Source: Odobenus rosmarus divergens
Taxonomy: Eukaryota > Chordata > Mammalia > Carnivora > Odobenidae
Reading direction: 5' to 3'
Assembly: GCF_000321225.1 (NCBI RefSeq)
Contig: NW_004450324.1
Span: 292,214-356,213 of the forward strand
Length of the DNA: 64,000 bases
Part shown: positions 41,401 through 49,455 of the stretch, one piece after another
How the letters are laid out: each line of letters begins with the position of its first letter
How positions within the stretch are numbered: position 1 is the first letter of the stretch
Position numbers and translations under genes: made by a program
Notes under the pieces: generated by a model
What the model was told of the DNA's origin: nothing
The model's input: only the letters and a program-made list of their open reading frames with translations
Database searches by the model: none

Positions 41401-43509
41401 ATAAAATTTTTCACAAGAAAATTAACTTTCAGATTCACTGAATGTAGTTGGATATTAGTATACTGTTTAATAATCCTATTGATTCAATAGAGACAAATAA
41501 AATATAGAAAACATTAAAAATATAATGTAAATGTAAATATCTTTACCTTCAAAAAATCCTCCATAAATAGATTCCCCTCCTCGTCCATTTCCTAAGAAAG
41601 AAAAACACAACTCAAACTCTCAAGATAGTAATCTCGTCGAATGTACCCCCTAAATAAAGTACTTCTTACAAAGTAGGTGCTCAAATGATTTTGAATCAAA
41701 AATACTCAAAGGTTCACAGCATATCATAAAAGATATTAATTTAAACTCAATATTGACAAGATCCCAAATTACTTTCTTTCCCCTTCGATACAATAGCAAA
41801 AATGTGACAAAGCCTATTAAGGTATGTGAGAAAAAAGAACATTCAGATTCTAATGATTATGTAGACCTTTGAACAAAAATTAGATTTTTTTCAAATCACC
41901 TTTAAAAATACAGTTTGTTTTTACAATTTAAAAGTATAGGTAAAAACTAGGGGCACCTGCAGTTAAGCATCTGCCTTAGGCTCAGGTCATGATCCCAGCA
42001 TCCTGGGATCAAGTCTCACATTGGACTTGCTCAGCAGGGAGGCTGCTTCTCCCTCTGCCTGCCGCTCCCCCCCTGCTTGTGCGCCCCCTCTCTCTCACAA
42101 ATAAATAAAAATCTTAAAAAAAAAAAAAAACAGAAGATAAATAAAAGTATAGGAAAACCTATATTGTAGTTAAGGATTACTAGTTTTGACAAGACGAAAC
42201 ACACATATTGATAGGTTACTAAGAGATGAATGGTGGTGTTTTTTATTCAGAAGCAAATTTCTGAAATTACTTCAGGCATCCAAAGTAAAATTATTTCCTA
42301 TGTGCTTCCTTCTTTTTGTCTATTTGAGTATTTCTAGAGACTTGTCTAACTTTAAGATCTAGGATACTTAACAAAGCATACATGATTTTCTTACCTTCAC
42401 TGAAGTCACCACCTTGAACCATAAAATCTTTGACAACTCTGTGAAAAAGACAACTCTTATAATGTAATGGCTTCTGAGTTGATTTCCCTGTCCCCTTTTC
42501 ACCTACAGAGAAAAAAATTAGTAGGCCATTTAGTAGAAAGAAAATCAAGGAAGCAGTATTAAAGCAAAATTAATGATGAAAACTATTCTCTGTAAAATAC
42601 ACCTCTTTTAAACTATGTAGTCTTTAATCTATAAAATTTTCACTCCCCTCAGGAATTTCTTTTTTTTAAATTCACTTAAAAACCACCCATGTTTTTCTGG
42701 AGAGTGTAGAAATTTAGAAATCAATCTCAGATAAAAGCCCATTACAAGTAGTATTTCTAAAAATTACTTTCATGGGGTGACTGGGTGGCTCACTCAGCTA
42801 AGTATCCGACTCCTGGTTTTGGCTCAGGTCGGGATCTCAGGGTCATGGGATTGACCCCCCCATTGGGCTCTGCTGCTTAAGAATCTCCCTCTCTCCCTCT
42901 GCTCCCCCATCCCCGCTCATGCTCTAAATAAATATATAAATACTACTTTCACATCTTGGTCAATGGTACATAATCTGAAGAAAATTAAAATATGTTAAAT
43001 AAAAAAATTAAAACCATAGTCAAATGGGACTACTATTAGGCCAACTAAAAATGTCAACAGGGCGCCTGGGTGGCTCAGACGGTTAAGCATCTGCCTTCAG
43101 CTCAGGTCATGATCCCAGGGTCCTGGGATCGAGTCCCGCATCGGGCTCCCTGCTCCTTGGGAGCCTGCTTCTCCCTCTGCCTCTGCCTCTCTCTCTCTCT
43201 CTCTGTCTCTCATGAATAAATAAATAAAATCTTTAAAAAAAAATAATAAATAAAAAATAAATAAATAAAAATGTCGACAAACCTGTACAAAGACAACGAA
43301 AGTTCTCACATGTTTTGGGGCACACATCAGAAAATAATTCAAAGACAACTCTTCCAGCTGAAAAAGAAGGAAGCTCATTTATACTTTACTAATTTAAAAT
43401 ATTAAATATTCATTTATAAATGTTACATGGGAACATTAATTTTCTTACCAGGTTGATTATTAATGGCAATGTCAAAAAAACATCGAGGACGCTGAACCTT
43501 TATTCCCAT
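12466..43509 (-). CDS. PPIG: PPIG, SR-cyclophilin (peptidyl-prolyl isomerase G), complete coding region
   Basis: Twelve coding exons on the - strand: 43509-43449, 43357-43283, 42502-42395, 41591-41547, 40496-40409, 33820-33791, 33700-33561, 20635-20422, 19619-19452, 17426-17339, 13907-13771 and 13573-12466. Their 2262 bases join in frame, giving 753 residues against 754 in human. Residues about 11-176 form the cyclophilin domain, with catalytic R67, F72, M73 and Q75 and with H138. The usual active-site Trp is His (H133 in TPHLDG), as in other SR-type cyclophilins, which lowers cyclosporin affinity in the family. Poly-Ser (about 193-202) and KKRKKK-type basic tracts follow. From about 340 the chain is rich in RS/SR, KE and RD repeats, ending TDEDKSG. 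The family associates with the RNA polymerase II C-terminal domain, Clk kinases and splicing factors in nuclear speckles. All introns are GT-AG and no disabling change was found. Confidence 0.96.
13771..13907 (-). CDS. PPIG: PPIG coding exon 11
   Basis: Residues 340-384, [16 protein letters not shown] then [18 protein letters not shown], the start of the RS domain. Donor ATAA|GTAAGA. Confidence 0.96.
14293..14425. mobile_element. Possible L2 fragment
   Basis: AACCAGTATTTACTCAGCTC, CTACCATGTGTTGCAG and a later TTGGAACTTGAATTCTATAA resemble the old L2 3' region. Heavily diverged. Confidence 0.35.
14793..15003 (+). mobile_element. CAN-SINE
   Basis: GGGACGCCTGGGTGGCTCAG to AATAAATAAAATCTT plus an A-rich tail. 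Target AACTKCCAGGGA is repeated on both sides. Confidence 0.92.
15154..15356 (+). mobile_element. CAN-SINE
   Basis: Full-length copy with GACCATTCTGG at 15143 and again at 15357 as target duplication. Confidence 0.93.
15699..15858 (+). mobile_element. CAN-SINE, internally deleted
   Basis: Head GGGCACCTGGGTGGCTCAG jumps directly to GGATCGAGCCCTGCATC, so part of the tRNA-like region is missing. Target GYGTAAAGAGA flanks it. Confidence 0.9.
15872..15977 (+). mobile_element. Short older CAN-SINE at the same site
   Basis: GGGGCACCTGGGTGGCTCAG to GCCCCGCATTTAAAAAG. It starts 14 bases after the previous copy and is followed by a third GTGTAAAGAGAG. Confidence 0.87.
17003..17213 (+). mobile_element. 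CAN-SINE
   Basis: Full-length copy; target AAAAGAGAACAT at 16991 and 17214. Confidence 0.94.
17339..17426 (-). CDS. PPIG: PPIG coding exon 10
   Basis: Residues 310-339, [15 protein letters not shown] to KIKGRGPR. Acceptor CTTTGCTTCCTTCTAG follows closely on a GT dinucleotide repeat. Donor AGG|GTAGGT. Length 88 is not a multiple of three, so skipping would shift the frame and lose the RS domain. Confidence 0.95.
17453..17491. repeat. (AC)n microsatellite
   Basis: About 19 uninterrupted AC/CA units. On the PPIG transcript strand it reads as (GU)n and ends 26 bases upstream of coding exon 10. Confidence 0.97.
17492..17884 (+). mobile_element. L1 3' end fragment
   Basis: GGAATATTACTTGGTCATC and AGGGTATTATGCTAAGTGAA are ORF2-end sequence. 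The carnivore-type 3' UTR follows (ACCATAAGAGACTCTTAAC, GGGTTGCTGGAGGGATGGGG) and an A-rich end. The adjoining AC repeat is probably part of this copy. Confidence 0.8.
18271..18474 (+). mobile_element. Older CAN-SINE
   Basis: GGGGTGCCTGGGTGGCTCAG with the older CTTGATTTTGGCTCAGGTC body; target CTTATTCCA at both ends. Confidence 0.9.
19452..19619 (-). CDS. PPIG: PPIG coding exon 9
   Basis: Residues 254-309, [15 protein letters not shown] through a Pro-rich [19 protein letters not shown] and into an alternating Arg/Glu run. Donor GTG|GTATGT. Confidence 0.95.
20422..20635 (-). CDS. PPIG: PPIG coding exon 8 (poly-Ser and Lys-rich linker)
   Basis: Residues 183-253: [10 protein letters not shown], a ten-Ser run, SD/SE repeats and a [14 protein letters not shown] basic tract suitable for nuclear import. 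Position 183 is Ala here; the human residue, as I recall it, is Val. Donor AAAAG|GTCTTA is weak. Confidence 0.94.
22205..22430 (+). mobile_element. CAN-SINE
   Basis: GGGGCGCCTGGGTGGCTCAG to an A-rich tail; target CAAAATAACAAGA duplicated. Confidence 0.93.
23570..23784 (-). mobile_element. CAN-SINE
   Basis: ATTTTATTTATTTGAGAGC at left, GAGCTACCTAGGCGCC at right; target CACAYATCACTTTT. Confidence 0.91.
24147..24342 (-). mobile_element. CAN-SINE
   Basis: Poly-T tail, GATTTTATTTATTTATTTG, and GAGCCACCCCGGCACCCC head; target AAATCAGTATT. Confidence 0.92.
24614..24819 (-). mobile_element. CAN-SINE
   Basis: Inserted in the Tigger-like element, with a perfect 13-base target TATATACTGTATT at 24601 and 24820. 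Confidence 0.92.
24874..25060 (+). mobile_element. CAN-SINE
   Basis: Opposite orientation to the preceding copy; target AGAAAATCATAAGG on both sides. Confidence 0.93.
26260..26455 (+). mobile_element. CAN-SINE
   Basis: GGGGCACCTGGGTGCCTCAG to AATAAATAAAAGCTT; target AAGAATGRGTAGATTA. Confidence 0.93.
26490..28398 (+). mobile_element. L1 ORF2 3' half and 3' UTR, split by a SINE
   Basis: A residual frame (26590-27198) reads [19 protein letters not shown] and [19 protein letters not shown], the C-terminal region of L1 ORF2. The nucleotide match continues through the ORF2 end (GGCATATATACAACGGAGTA) to the L1 3' end. Stops and a 52-bp-spaced local repeat near 27168-27242 show it is dead. The SINE at 28022-28211 interrupts it. 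Confidence 0.85.
28022..28211 (-). mobile_element. CAN-SINE with 19-base target duplication
   Basis: Target CAAAACAAACTCTCTTTTA is perfect at 28003-28021 and 28212-28230. Confidence 0.95.
28557..28717 (+). mobile_element. Older CAN-SINE
   Basis: GGGGCACCTCGGTGCCTCAG to AAATAAATCTTAAAAA; target AAAGATGCTA. Confidence 0.9.
28730..29010 (+). mobile_element. L1M fragment
   Basis: GAGAAATGCCAATTAAAATT and later CTATTAATTCCACTTTTAGG are old L1 ORF2-end sequence. A segment of about 33 bases near 28905-28970 is tandemly doubled. Confidence 0.5.
29116..29315 (+). mobile_element. CAN-SINE
   Basis: Full-length copy from GGGGCGCCTGGGTGGCTCAG to AAATAAATAAATAAAATCTT. Confidence 0.93.
29330..29528 (+). 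mobile_element. CAN-SINE
   Basis: GGGGTGCCTGGGTGGCTCAG to GAAATAAAATCTTAAAAAAT, 15 bases after the previous copy and in the same orientation. Confidence 0.92.
31458..31646 (+). mobile_element. CAN-SINE
   Basis: GGGGTGCCTGGGCGGCTCAG; target AAAGACATAAATA at both ends. Confidence 0.92.
32095..32215 (-). mobile_element. MIR fragment (probable)
   Basis: CTGGATCCTCACAAACACAAGG, then a GACAGAGAGCCAGGCTCAGG segment as in the MIR core read in reverse. Confidence 0.5.
32391..32601 (-). mobile_element. CAN-SINE
   Basis: TTTATTTATTTATTTGACAG with an expanded GA run, GAGCCACCCAGGTGCCCC head; target around RTGTGTATWTTTCT. Confidence 0.93.
32725..32930 (+). mobile_element. MIR
   Basis: TGGAGCCAGCAAGCTTGGGT, then CATCTGTAAAATGGGGGAAA and GGGTTATTGTGAGGATCAGA, the standard MIR core in forward orientation. 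Confidence 0.8.
33561..33700 (-). CDS. PPIG: PPIG coding exon 7
   Basis: Residues 136-182, starting [15 protein letters not shown] and ending [12 protein letters not shown], the end of the cyclophilin fold. Only a 90-base intron separates it from the micro-exon. Donor AAAG|GTAAGA. Confidence 0.96.
33791..33820 (-). CDS. PPIG: PPIG coding exon 6, a 30-nt micro-exon
   Basis: Residues 126-135, TTKPTPHLD, inferred because it alone completes the split Ile codon from exon 5 and the split Gly codon into exon 7. Acceptor GACTTCCAAAG, donor GG|GTAAAG. It carries H133, the position that is Trp in cyclophilin A. Confidence 0.93.
34443..34822 (-). mobile_element. CAN-SINE carrying a second SINE in its tail
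   Basis: The outer antisense copy has its T-rich start at 34443-34467 and its body at 34641-34822. Outer target CCTCACTTC is present on both sides. Confidence 0.9.
34468..34640 (+). mobile_element. CAN-SINE inserted into the outer SINE tail
   Basis: Sense copy flanked by two copies of the host tail TTTAAAGATTTTAYTTATTT. The result is an inverted SINE pair. Confidence 0.9.
35420..35567 (+). mobile_element. CAN-SINE, internally deleted
   Basis: GACGCCTGGGTGGCTCAG; the middle jumps from GTCCCAGGTCCTG to CTTCTCCCTC. Confidence 0.9.
36194..36398 (+). mobile_element. CAN-SINE
   Basis: GGGGGCGCCTGGGTGGCTCG; target CTAGAACTCTTG on both sides. It lies within an L1 fragment. Confidence 0.93.
36399..36990 (+). 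mobile_element. L1 ORF2 end and 3' UTR fragment
   Basis: Frames here read [19 protein letters not shown] and [16 protein letters not shown], the ORF2 C-terminus broken between frames. TTAAAATGGCAAATTTTATA is L1-type 3' UTR. Confidence 0.78.
37290..37488 (+). mobile_element. CAN-SINE
   Basis: GGGGCACCTGGGGGGCTCAG to AATAAATAAAATCTTC; a G-rich GGGGTGGGGTGGGTGGGTGG expansion sits inside. Target AATGTGTAAA. Confidence 0.9.
37736..37894 (-). mobile_element. CAN-SINE
   Basis: GAGTCATCCAGACATCCC head at right; target TATATRCAACATTTA duplicated. Confidence 0.9.
38267..38458 (+). mobile_element. CAN-SINE
   Basis: GGGGTGCCTGTGTGGCTCAG; target AATACAGGAAGG on both sides. Confidence 0.93.
38763..38964 (-). 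mobile_element. CAN-SINE
   Basis: GAGCCATCCAGGCGCCC head; target AAGTCACTTTTA duplicated. Confidence 0.92.
39168..39367 (+). mobile_element. CAN-SINE
   Basis: GGGGCGCCTGGGTGGCTCAG to AAATAAAATCTTT; target AAGGGAGTTACA (one mismatch). Confidence 0.94.
39516..39711 (-). mobile_element. CAN-SINE
   Basis: GATTTTATTTATTTATTTGA and GAGCCACCCAGGCACCCC; target AAAAATATGCA. Confidence 0.93.
40060..40290. mobile_element. Old interspersed repeat, family uncertain
   Basis: TTTGGCCAGTGGGAACCTCA and GGCTGGCTCCTGTGCCCTTT recur in mammalian genomes. I cannot assign the family. Confidence 0.35.
40409..40496 (-). CDS. PPIG: PPIG coding exon 5
   Basis: Residues 97-125, [19 protein letters not shown] then KDTNGSQFF, the conserved MANxG and GSQFFI core of cyclophilins. 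Donor AT|GTAAGT is strong. Confidence 0.96.
40497..41546 (-). other. PPIG: PPIG intron between coding exons 4 and 5
   Basis: A 1.05-kb A/T-rich intron with no recognised repeat or other feature. Confidence 0.7.
41547..41591 (-). CDS. PPIG: PPIG coding exon 4 (45 nt)
   Basis: Residues 82-96, [14 protein letters not shown]. Acceptor CTTTCTTAG, donor AAG|GTAAAG. Short, but in frame with both neighbours. Confidence 0.95.
41949..42131 (+). mobile_element. CAN-SINE with deleted head
   Basis: GGGGCACCTGCAGTTAAGC lacks the GGTGGCTCAG box; the rest runs to AATAAATAAAAATCTT and poly-A. Confidence 0.88.
42395..42502 (-). CDS. PPIG: PPIG coding exon 3
   Basis: Residues 46-81, including [10 protein letters not shown] and the catalytic segment [15 protein letters not shown] with R67, F72, M73 and Q75. 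Acceptor TTTCTCTGTAG, donor AAG|GTAAGA. Confidence 0.96.
42775..42942 (+). mobile_element. Older CAN-SINE
   Basis: GGGGTGACTGGGTGGCTCAC, with the old CCTGGTTTTGGCTCAGGTC body. Confidence 0.85.
43060..43267 (+). mobile_element. CAN-SINE beside a PPIG splice donor
   Basis: GGGCGCCTGGGTGGCTCAG to AATAAATAAAATC, then an A/T-rich tail. Target AAAATGTCRACA is at about 43047 and 43268. The right-hand copy abuts the GT of the exon 2 donor (43282-43281). Confidence 0.93.
43283..43357 (-). CDS. PPIG: PPIG coding exon 2
   Basis: Residues 21-45 ([20 protein letters not shown]). Acceptor CTTCTTTTTCAG; donor CAG|GTTTGT, which departs from consensus. A CAN-SINE and its target duplication lie directly downstream in the intron. 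Confidence 0.95.
43449..43509 (-). CDS. PPIG: PPIG coding exon 1 (start codon)
   Basis: ATG at 43509-43507 begins [20 protein letters not shown]. The upstream 17 bases (ATTGAAGTATTGGAGCC) are 5' UTR after an acceptor TGTTCATAG, so the exon starts at 43526. Donor is G|GTAAGA. The context GAGCCATGG is a strong start context. Confidence 0.95.
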
Positions 43510-44958
43510 GGCTCCAATACTTCAATCTATGAACAAAATAGAGTTTTAGGCAAACAGACCAAAACAGCCAAAGTTTCTTATAAATTTGTAGGCGGAAAAA
43601 ACCCTGGAACACAAATTAGAAATGTAGTTTGAACTTACTTTGATATTTACTTCCATTACATAAATAACAAGGATTTTTTTTCTTTAGAGATTAGATTGCA
43701 TTTTGTTAAACAAAAGACACAAAAGAAAAACCTTAGCCATAATATAATAAAAATTCTATTTTAACCACTGAATATAGATTGCTACCCAAACAGAAAATTG
43801 TATTAAGTCTGTATGATTAGTGAACTCAAGCAGATTACCTTTAAATAGAGAAAAATCAAGGGCAGACTAATCCAATCCTTTTGCTCCTTGAAAACAAAAA
43901 GGAGAGTTTTGATTAAAATGGTGTTTTAAAAAGAAAAACATTAAAATCCTAGAAAATACCAAAAATAAATCATCAAGGAAGAAAGTGGGATATTTTAACG
44001 ATAATATATGGCAGCTTCCCATTCTGAGTAAAATCACAACACTACATATGAGGCTATTTTCTGTTCCTTCAAAATTATTATATCTAAGCTGATAGCTCTA
44101 CAAGCAGTGTGTGATATTTTAAGTCCAGCGAAGTTGTGAAAAATCTATACTCTCCATCCTAAATAGATTCCTCTCTTTACCAATTTTTAGAGATATCTGT
44201 AGTCACTGTAGATTGTAAGAAATAATACAACAGTATGTACTTTAGCCAGTTTCCTCCAACGGTAACATTTTAGAAAACTGTTATATAACAGCACAACTGT
44301 AGCATAAAAGCAGAACAATGTTGATACAATCCTTTATCCCATTCACATTTCCCGGTTTTACTGGCACTCATCTGAGTACTTGTGTATTTATTTAGTTCTA
44401 CACAATTTCGTCACACATGTAGGTTTTATATCACCACCCCTTATCAATTTTACACAACCCACAAACTACAAATCAGAATACTCTGCCCAGATCACCAGCA
44501 ATTTGAAAAATGTAGGTATGTATTCATTCATTTAATGCTGATTATGTGAATTAGGGATTAAATTACATAAAAGATATATTGCATTCAAAAAGATATACTG
44601 CATTAAAATTCAGCCCAAGTGTTGGTATATTAAACTTTTGGCATTATTGCACGATAAAGGGGGGAAAATACCATTTTCTCATGACTACTCCATTTTTTAT
44701 TTCTAATAGAAATAATGGATACTAGAATTTGTTTCACATGAAACAAAAGCAAAAAAGCTAAACTTGCAATCCTCCTGTAGCCTAGCCTTACTGAAAACAA
44801 AAAAAGACTTAGCAATTTTAGTATCTTGCCAAGTTTGCTGCATTGTTTTTACTCGTACAGAATCTCAATTCCTACACACATGAAACTGAGAATATGTTCA
44901 ATCCATAAATCTGAGGAAACTTTCTTAAAAACTTAGTATCTCATTATTCTTTATCTTT

Positions 44959-45133
44959 TTTTTATTTATTTTTACGAGAGAAAGAGAGAGAGCATGAGTG
45001 TGGGGAGAGGCAGAGGGAGAAGCAGACTCTCTGCTGAGCAGGGAGCCTGATGAGGGACTTGACCCTAGGACCCTGAAATCATGACCTGAGCTGAAGGCAG
45101 ACGCTTAAATGACTGAGCCACCCAGGCGTCCCT
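44959..45133 (-). mobile_element. CAN-SINE
   Basis: TTTTATTTATTTTTACGAGA and GAGCCACCCAGGCGTCCC; target TYCTTTATCTTTT. Confidence 0.9.
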
Positions 45134-45422
45134 CCTTTATCTTTTAAATAATTTTTGTAGGCCTTCTTAAAATTTCTACTTTTGGGGGTAGAAGAAGAGA
45201 AGAGAAAGTTTAACGATTTATTTTGCCCCCAAAAAACCTATATAACTACTTATTTAACCACAATACCAAAGGTGGAGATTTCTATTCTTACATGAGTACT
45301 ATACTATTCTTACAATGAGTACTATAGTATAAAAAATACTGTCCCAAACATACTAGATTGTTTATAATTACAGCTAATTTCCTACATACAGTACTGTGTT
45401 CTTGAAAACCTGGCATAATTTG

Positions 45423-45592
45423 GGTGCCTGGGTGGCTCAGTCAGTTAAGCGTCTGCCTTCAGCTCAGGTCATGATCCCAGGGTTCTGGGATCAGATAGTC
45501 CTGCATCGGGGGCTTCCTGCTCAGCAGGGAGTCTGCGTCTCCCTCCACCCTCCCCCTCGCGATCTCTCTCTCTTAATAAATCTTAAAACAAA
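45423..45592 (+). mobile_element. CAN-SINE
   Basis: GGGTGCCTGGGTGGCTCAG to AATAAATCTTAAAAC; target CCWGGCATAATTT. Confidence 0.92.
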
Positions 45593-46338
45593 ACCAGGCA
45601 TAATTTATGATAGATCAGAAAAATCCCTAATTACCCATAAACTGTTAGACACAATCTTTGATAATTGTCCGAGTTTCTCAATTCTAGGGCACAATGTAAA
45701 AAGCCTATAGCTCTGGTACTTTAAACTGTAATGAATATCACTACTAATTTATGGAGTTATGAGCACAAGAGGGAGCTACCACGATAGTGTTTGTTTTGTT
45801 TTGTTTTTTTAATCTGAGAGCTGCTTACCTGGGTGAGTTCACTTTGGGAAAACTGAGCTACACTTAGATTTTACGTAGGTTTCAGTACACTATATTGTAC
45901 CTCAATAAAGTTTATTTTATTAAAAATAATAAAGCAAAACCAAAACTGTACTTCTCTACCCCCACTTCTCTCAAAACTTAGTAAATATTATCATTGTCCA
46001 AATCAGCCAAGGCTGAAAACTTGGAATCATCTCTGGTTGCATTCTCCTTCATAGCCATTATCCAAACATTAAAAAGTCAGTTTAGCACTGACTTAATTTT
46101 AGCTTAAAAAATGCTCTCACCATCTTTACCATTATTATCATTTCTTATCTAGAATACTGCAATAGCCTCCTAATTCGTTCCCCTGTTTTTACTTGGTCCT
46201 CTATTATCTATTCTCCATAGAATAACCTGAGTGGAGTGATCCTTTAAAAGCACAATTTACCATTTCATTCCTCTGCCTAATTTTTTTTTTTTAATATATC
46301 ACACTTAATCAGAATGTCTTTCCACGGATTTAAGAATC

Positions 46339-46624
46339 TAAACCACCACTGTCCAAGAGAAATATGAGCCACATTTATAGTTTTTAAATTTTTAGTAGCC
46401 ACATTTTAAAAAGTAAAAAGGTTAATTTAAATAATATAACTCAGTAAGTCCAAAATATTACTTCAACATGTATCAACATAAAAATGTGATAAGGAGATAT
46501 TTCCCATTCTTTTTTGGGTACTAAGTCTTAGAAAGCCAGTGTTTCTTAATTCAAAATAGCCATGTTTCAAGTGCTCAATAACTATATGTGGCTCATAGCT
46601 ACTGTACTGGATAGCACAGCTCTA
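46339..46624. mobile_element. hAT/Charlie-type non-autonomous element
   Basis: Inverted ends around ACTGTCCAAGAGAAATATGA and TACTGGATAGCACAGCTCT. The interior has mirrored GAGCCACATTTATAG and ATATGTGGCTC segments. Exact family not assigned. Confidence 0.5.
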
Positions 46625-46718
46625 AATATTTTAGCCCTACTGACCTCTACAACTTCATCTAATATTCTTCTCAACTTTGCTTTAGATACACATGTTCCAG
46701 CTGTTCCTCAAACATCCC

Positions 46719-47164
46719 GGGGCGCCTGGGTGGTTCAGTCGGTTAAGAGTATGCGTTCGGGGTGCCTGGGTGGCTCAGTTGGTTAAGCGACTGCCTTCGG
46801 CTCAGGTCATGATCCTGGAGTCCCGGGATCGAGTCCCGCATCGGGCTCCCTGNNNNNNNNNNNNNNNNNNNNNNNNNNNNNNNNNNNNNNNNNNNNNNNN
46901 NNCTGGAGTCCCGGGATCGAGTCCCGCATCGGGCTCCCTGCTCGGCAGGGAGTCTGCTTCTCCCTCTGACCCAACTCCCTCTCATGCTCTCTCTCAAATA
47001 AATAAAATCTTATAAAAAAAAAAAAAGAGTATGCCTTTGACTCAGGTCATGATCCCAGGGTGCTGGGATCGAGCCCCATGTCGGGCTCCCGGCTCAGCGG
47101 GGAGCCTGCTTCTCCCTCTCCCCCTGCTTGTACTCTCTCTCTGTCAAATAAAATCTTTAAAACA
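46719..47164 (+). mobile_element. CAN-SINE containing a second CAN-SINE
   Basis: The outer copy (head 46719-46758, body 47026-47164) is flanked by CAAACATCCC. The inner copy begins at about 46759 with GGGGTGCCTGGGTGGCTCAG. A target copy AAGAGTATGC lies before and after it. Confidence 0.9.
46853..46902. other. Assembly gap (50 N)
   Basis: Exactly 50 N lie inside the inner SINE. The 38 bases on the left (46815-46852) recur exactly as the first 38 bases on the right (46903-46940). Confidence 0.98.
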
Positions 47165-47579
47165 ACAAACATCCCAAGGCCTAGTCCTTCATCAGGTCTT
47201 CCACATTTGTTGTTTCCTCCGTGTGGGATGCTCTTACCCCAGATCTTCGCTTGGTTCATTCCCTCACTTAAGTCACTGCTGAAGTATCCCCTTCACAAAG
47301 AAAGCATCCCTGCCCAGTATACTAAAGGAGCAGCCCCTGTCCTCCAACACTTTATATCCCCTTACCTGCTCTATTCTTCTTCCCTGCATTTATTGCTAAT
47401 TTATTATTATAATTCAGGTTTTTTTTTATCGATTCTTCTTACTAGAATATAAGCTCCATGAGGTGATAAACCTCTTCAGTTTTGCTCCCCTCTTAATTCC
47501 TAGTGCCGTAAACAGGGCTTGGCTATGGGCTTGGCTATGGTAAGAAATCCGTATTTAATAGATACATGATTACACATGA

Positions 47580-47960
47580 AAGGAGAGGCATGTGTTGAGA
47601 AGTTTTGCAACATTGTTAACAACAAAAAGGAAACATCTAAAATATCCCACAATGAGAGAACAGCTGAATAAATTCTGGTATATACATGCTATTTAATATT
47701 ATATAGCAGTTTAAAAAGTCTACATACTCTATCCAAAAATCCTATTACTTAGTTGAAAAGAAAAAAAAAGCAATTTGCACATAAGCATTGTGTTTATAAA
47801 ATAATACTCTATCTCTACAGATAAAGAGTTACATAGCAAAACTGACAGCACTCTGCAGAAGGAACTGGGAGTAGGGATGGAAGTCAAGGGGAGTCTTTAG
47901 CTTTAACTATAAGGTTTGAATTTTTGCAATGAGACTATATTCATGTATTAGTTCCCCAAT
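47580..47960 (+). mobile_element. L1M fragment
   Basis: CTGAATAAATTCTGGTATAT and ATATAGCAGTTTAAAAAGTC resemble the end of an old L1 ORF2. Confidence 0.5.
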
Positions 47961-47978
47961 TTAAAATTAGTAAAATTT

Positions 47979-48160
47979 AGGAGCGCCTGGGTGGCTCAGT
48001 TGGTTGAGCATCTCCTTCGGCTCAGGTCATGATCCCGGAGGCCTGGGATCAAGCCCCATGTCCGGCTCCCTGCTCAGCGGGGAGCCTGCTTCTCTCTCTC
48101 CTCCTTGCTCAAGCTCTCTCGCTATCTCTCTTTCAAATAAATAAAATCTTAAAAAAAATT
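47979..48160 (+). mobile_element. CAN-SINE
   Basis: GAGCGCCTGGGTGGCTCAG to CAAATAAATAAAATCTT. Confidence 0.92.
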
Positions 48161-48620
48161 AAGTAAATAAAATTAATAAAATTTAAAGATATATCCGCAT
48201 AATAAAATAAAATAGTAAGAAATACACGATAATCTAAGAGCCTATCTCTAAATTAAAGGGTCATAGCGATTTTTTTTAGTTTCTCATTTCCCAAGTTTTC
48301 CACAGACCTGTAAAAGAAACTCTTCAAAAGAGCACTCAAGTTTTAATGTATTTTTTAAGTGTCTCACTTTCATGATTATTACTGCTGTTTAACATTTAAA
48401 TCTAGAAGATCTTAGGAAATTATTTTTCTTTTTCACAAAACTGGGTACTCCTCCCCCAATGGAAACTAGGAAAACTACATGTAAATATTTATCCAAACTG
48501 GGTATTAAATAATTTTTCAGGTTCATGAATAAATAAATAAATAAAGGAAATAAACGGATTTGACTTCATGAAGAAATTTATTATTCCTATTTGTCAGAAG
48601 GAAATTAGAAAGTAAAAGAC

Positions 48621-48827
48621 AGGTGCCTGGGTGTCTCAGTTGGTTAAGCCTCTGACTCTCAGTTTTGGCTCAGGTCATAATCTCAGAGTGGTGACATCAA
48701 GCTCCACGTGGGGCTCTGTGCTCAGCAGGAAGTCTGCCTGAGATTCTCGTTCTCCCTCTCCTCCTCCCCCACTCCGTGCACTGGCACACGCACACACTTT
48801 CTCTCAAATAAATCTTAAAAAAAAAAA
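48621..48827 (+). mobile_element. Older CAN-SINE
   Basis: AGGTGCCTGGGTGTCTCAG with the CTCAGTTTTGGCTCAGGTC body, ending CAAATAAATCTTAAAAA. Confidence 0.9.
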
Positions 48828-49455
48828 GTTAAGTAAAAACGGGAAAATATTTTCAACAAACATGTTAATTTTTTACTGTAGAACAGTGCTTAAGAATGGG
48901 GTGCTAGATAGAATGATTCTTCACTGACTAGGACCATCCTAACTCACTGCAGAACATTAATCTCCCATGGCCCTATTTAAGTATCAGCACATCTGACAAC
49001 CAAAAAAATCTCCCAAGGTTCTTCTGCCCCACCTTTGAGAACCAATACCAGAGGGAACATGCAGCAAACAATTAAAAGCACAAAAATCACCCAAGGGAAC
49101 ATGGACAATTTATAAAAAGTGAAATTAAAAATATAAACCATATTAACAATTTTGCTAAGCAACTTGGCATTACAGACCAACAACTCTGAATATATTCATA
49201 TTCATTCTAACCTTTAACACTTTAGTAATTCAGTATCTTGGAATCTCTCTGAAGGCAATCATTTTAAATGAAATATTCTTTGATTTTGGTTTAATAATTA
49301 GAAACAACCTACATGTCCAATGTAACAGTTAAGTAAATTAAGAAATATTCATACAATGATCTATTACACTATGAAAATGCAATTTTTAAAAAATATGGAA
49401 AAAAATGTTAAACGAAAAACATATTGTTAGAAAGATTTTAAGTATAAAAAAATTT

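Larger units (their letters stand above)
45990..47540 (+). mobile_element. L2 fragment, split by a hAT element and nested SINEs
   Basis: L2-type sequence is recognisable in TAGAATACTGCAATAGCCTC, in GGATGCTCTTACCCCAGATC and in GAATATAAGCTCCATGAGG. The pieces fit one copy interrupted at 46339-46624 and 46719-47164. Confidence 0.65.

Noticed and set aside
46743..46997. Open frames running through the N gap
   Set aside because: They depend on unknown bases and lie entirely in SINE sequence.
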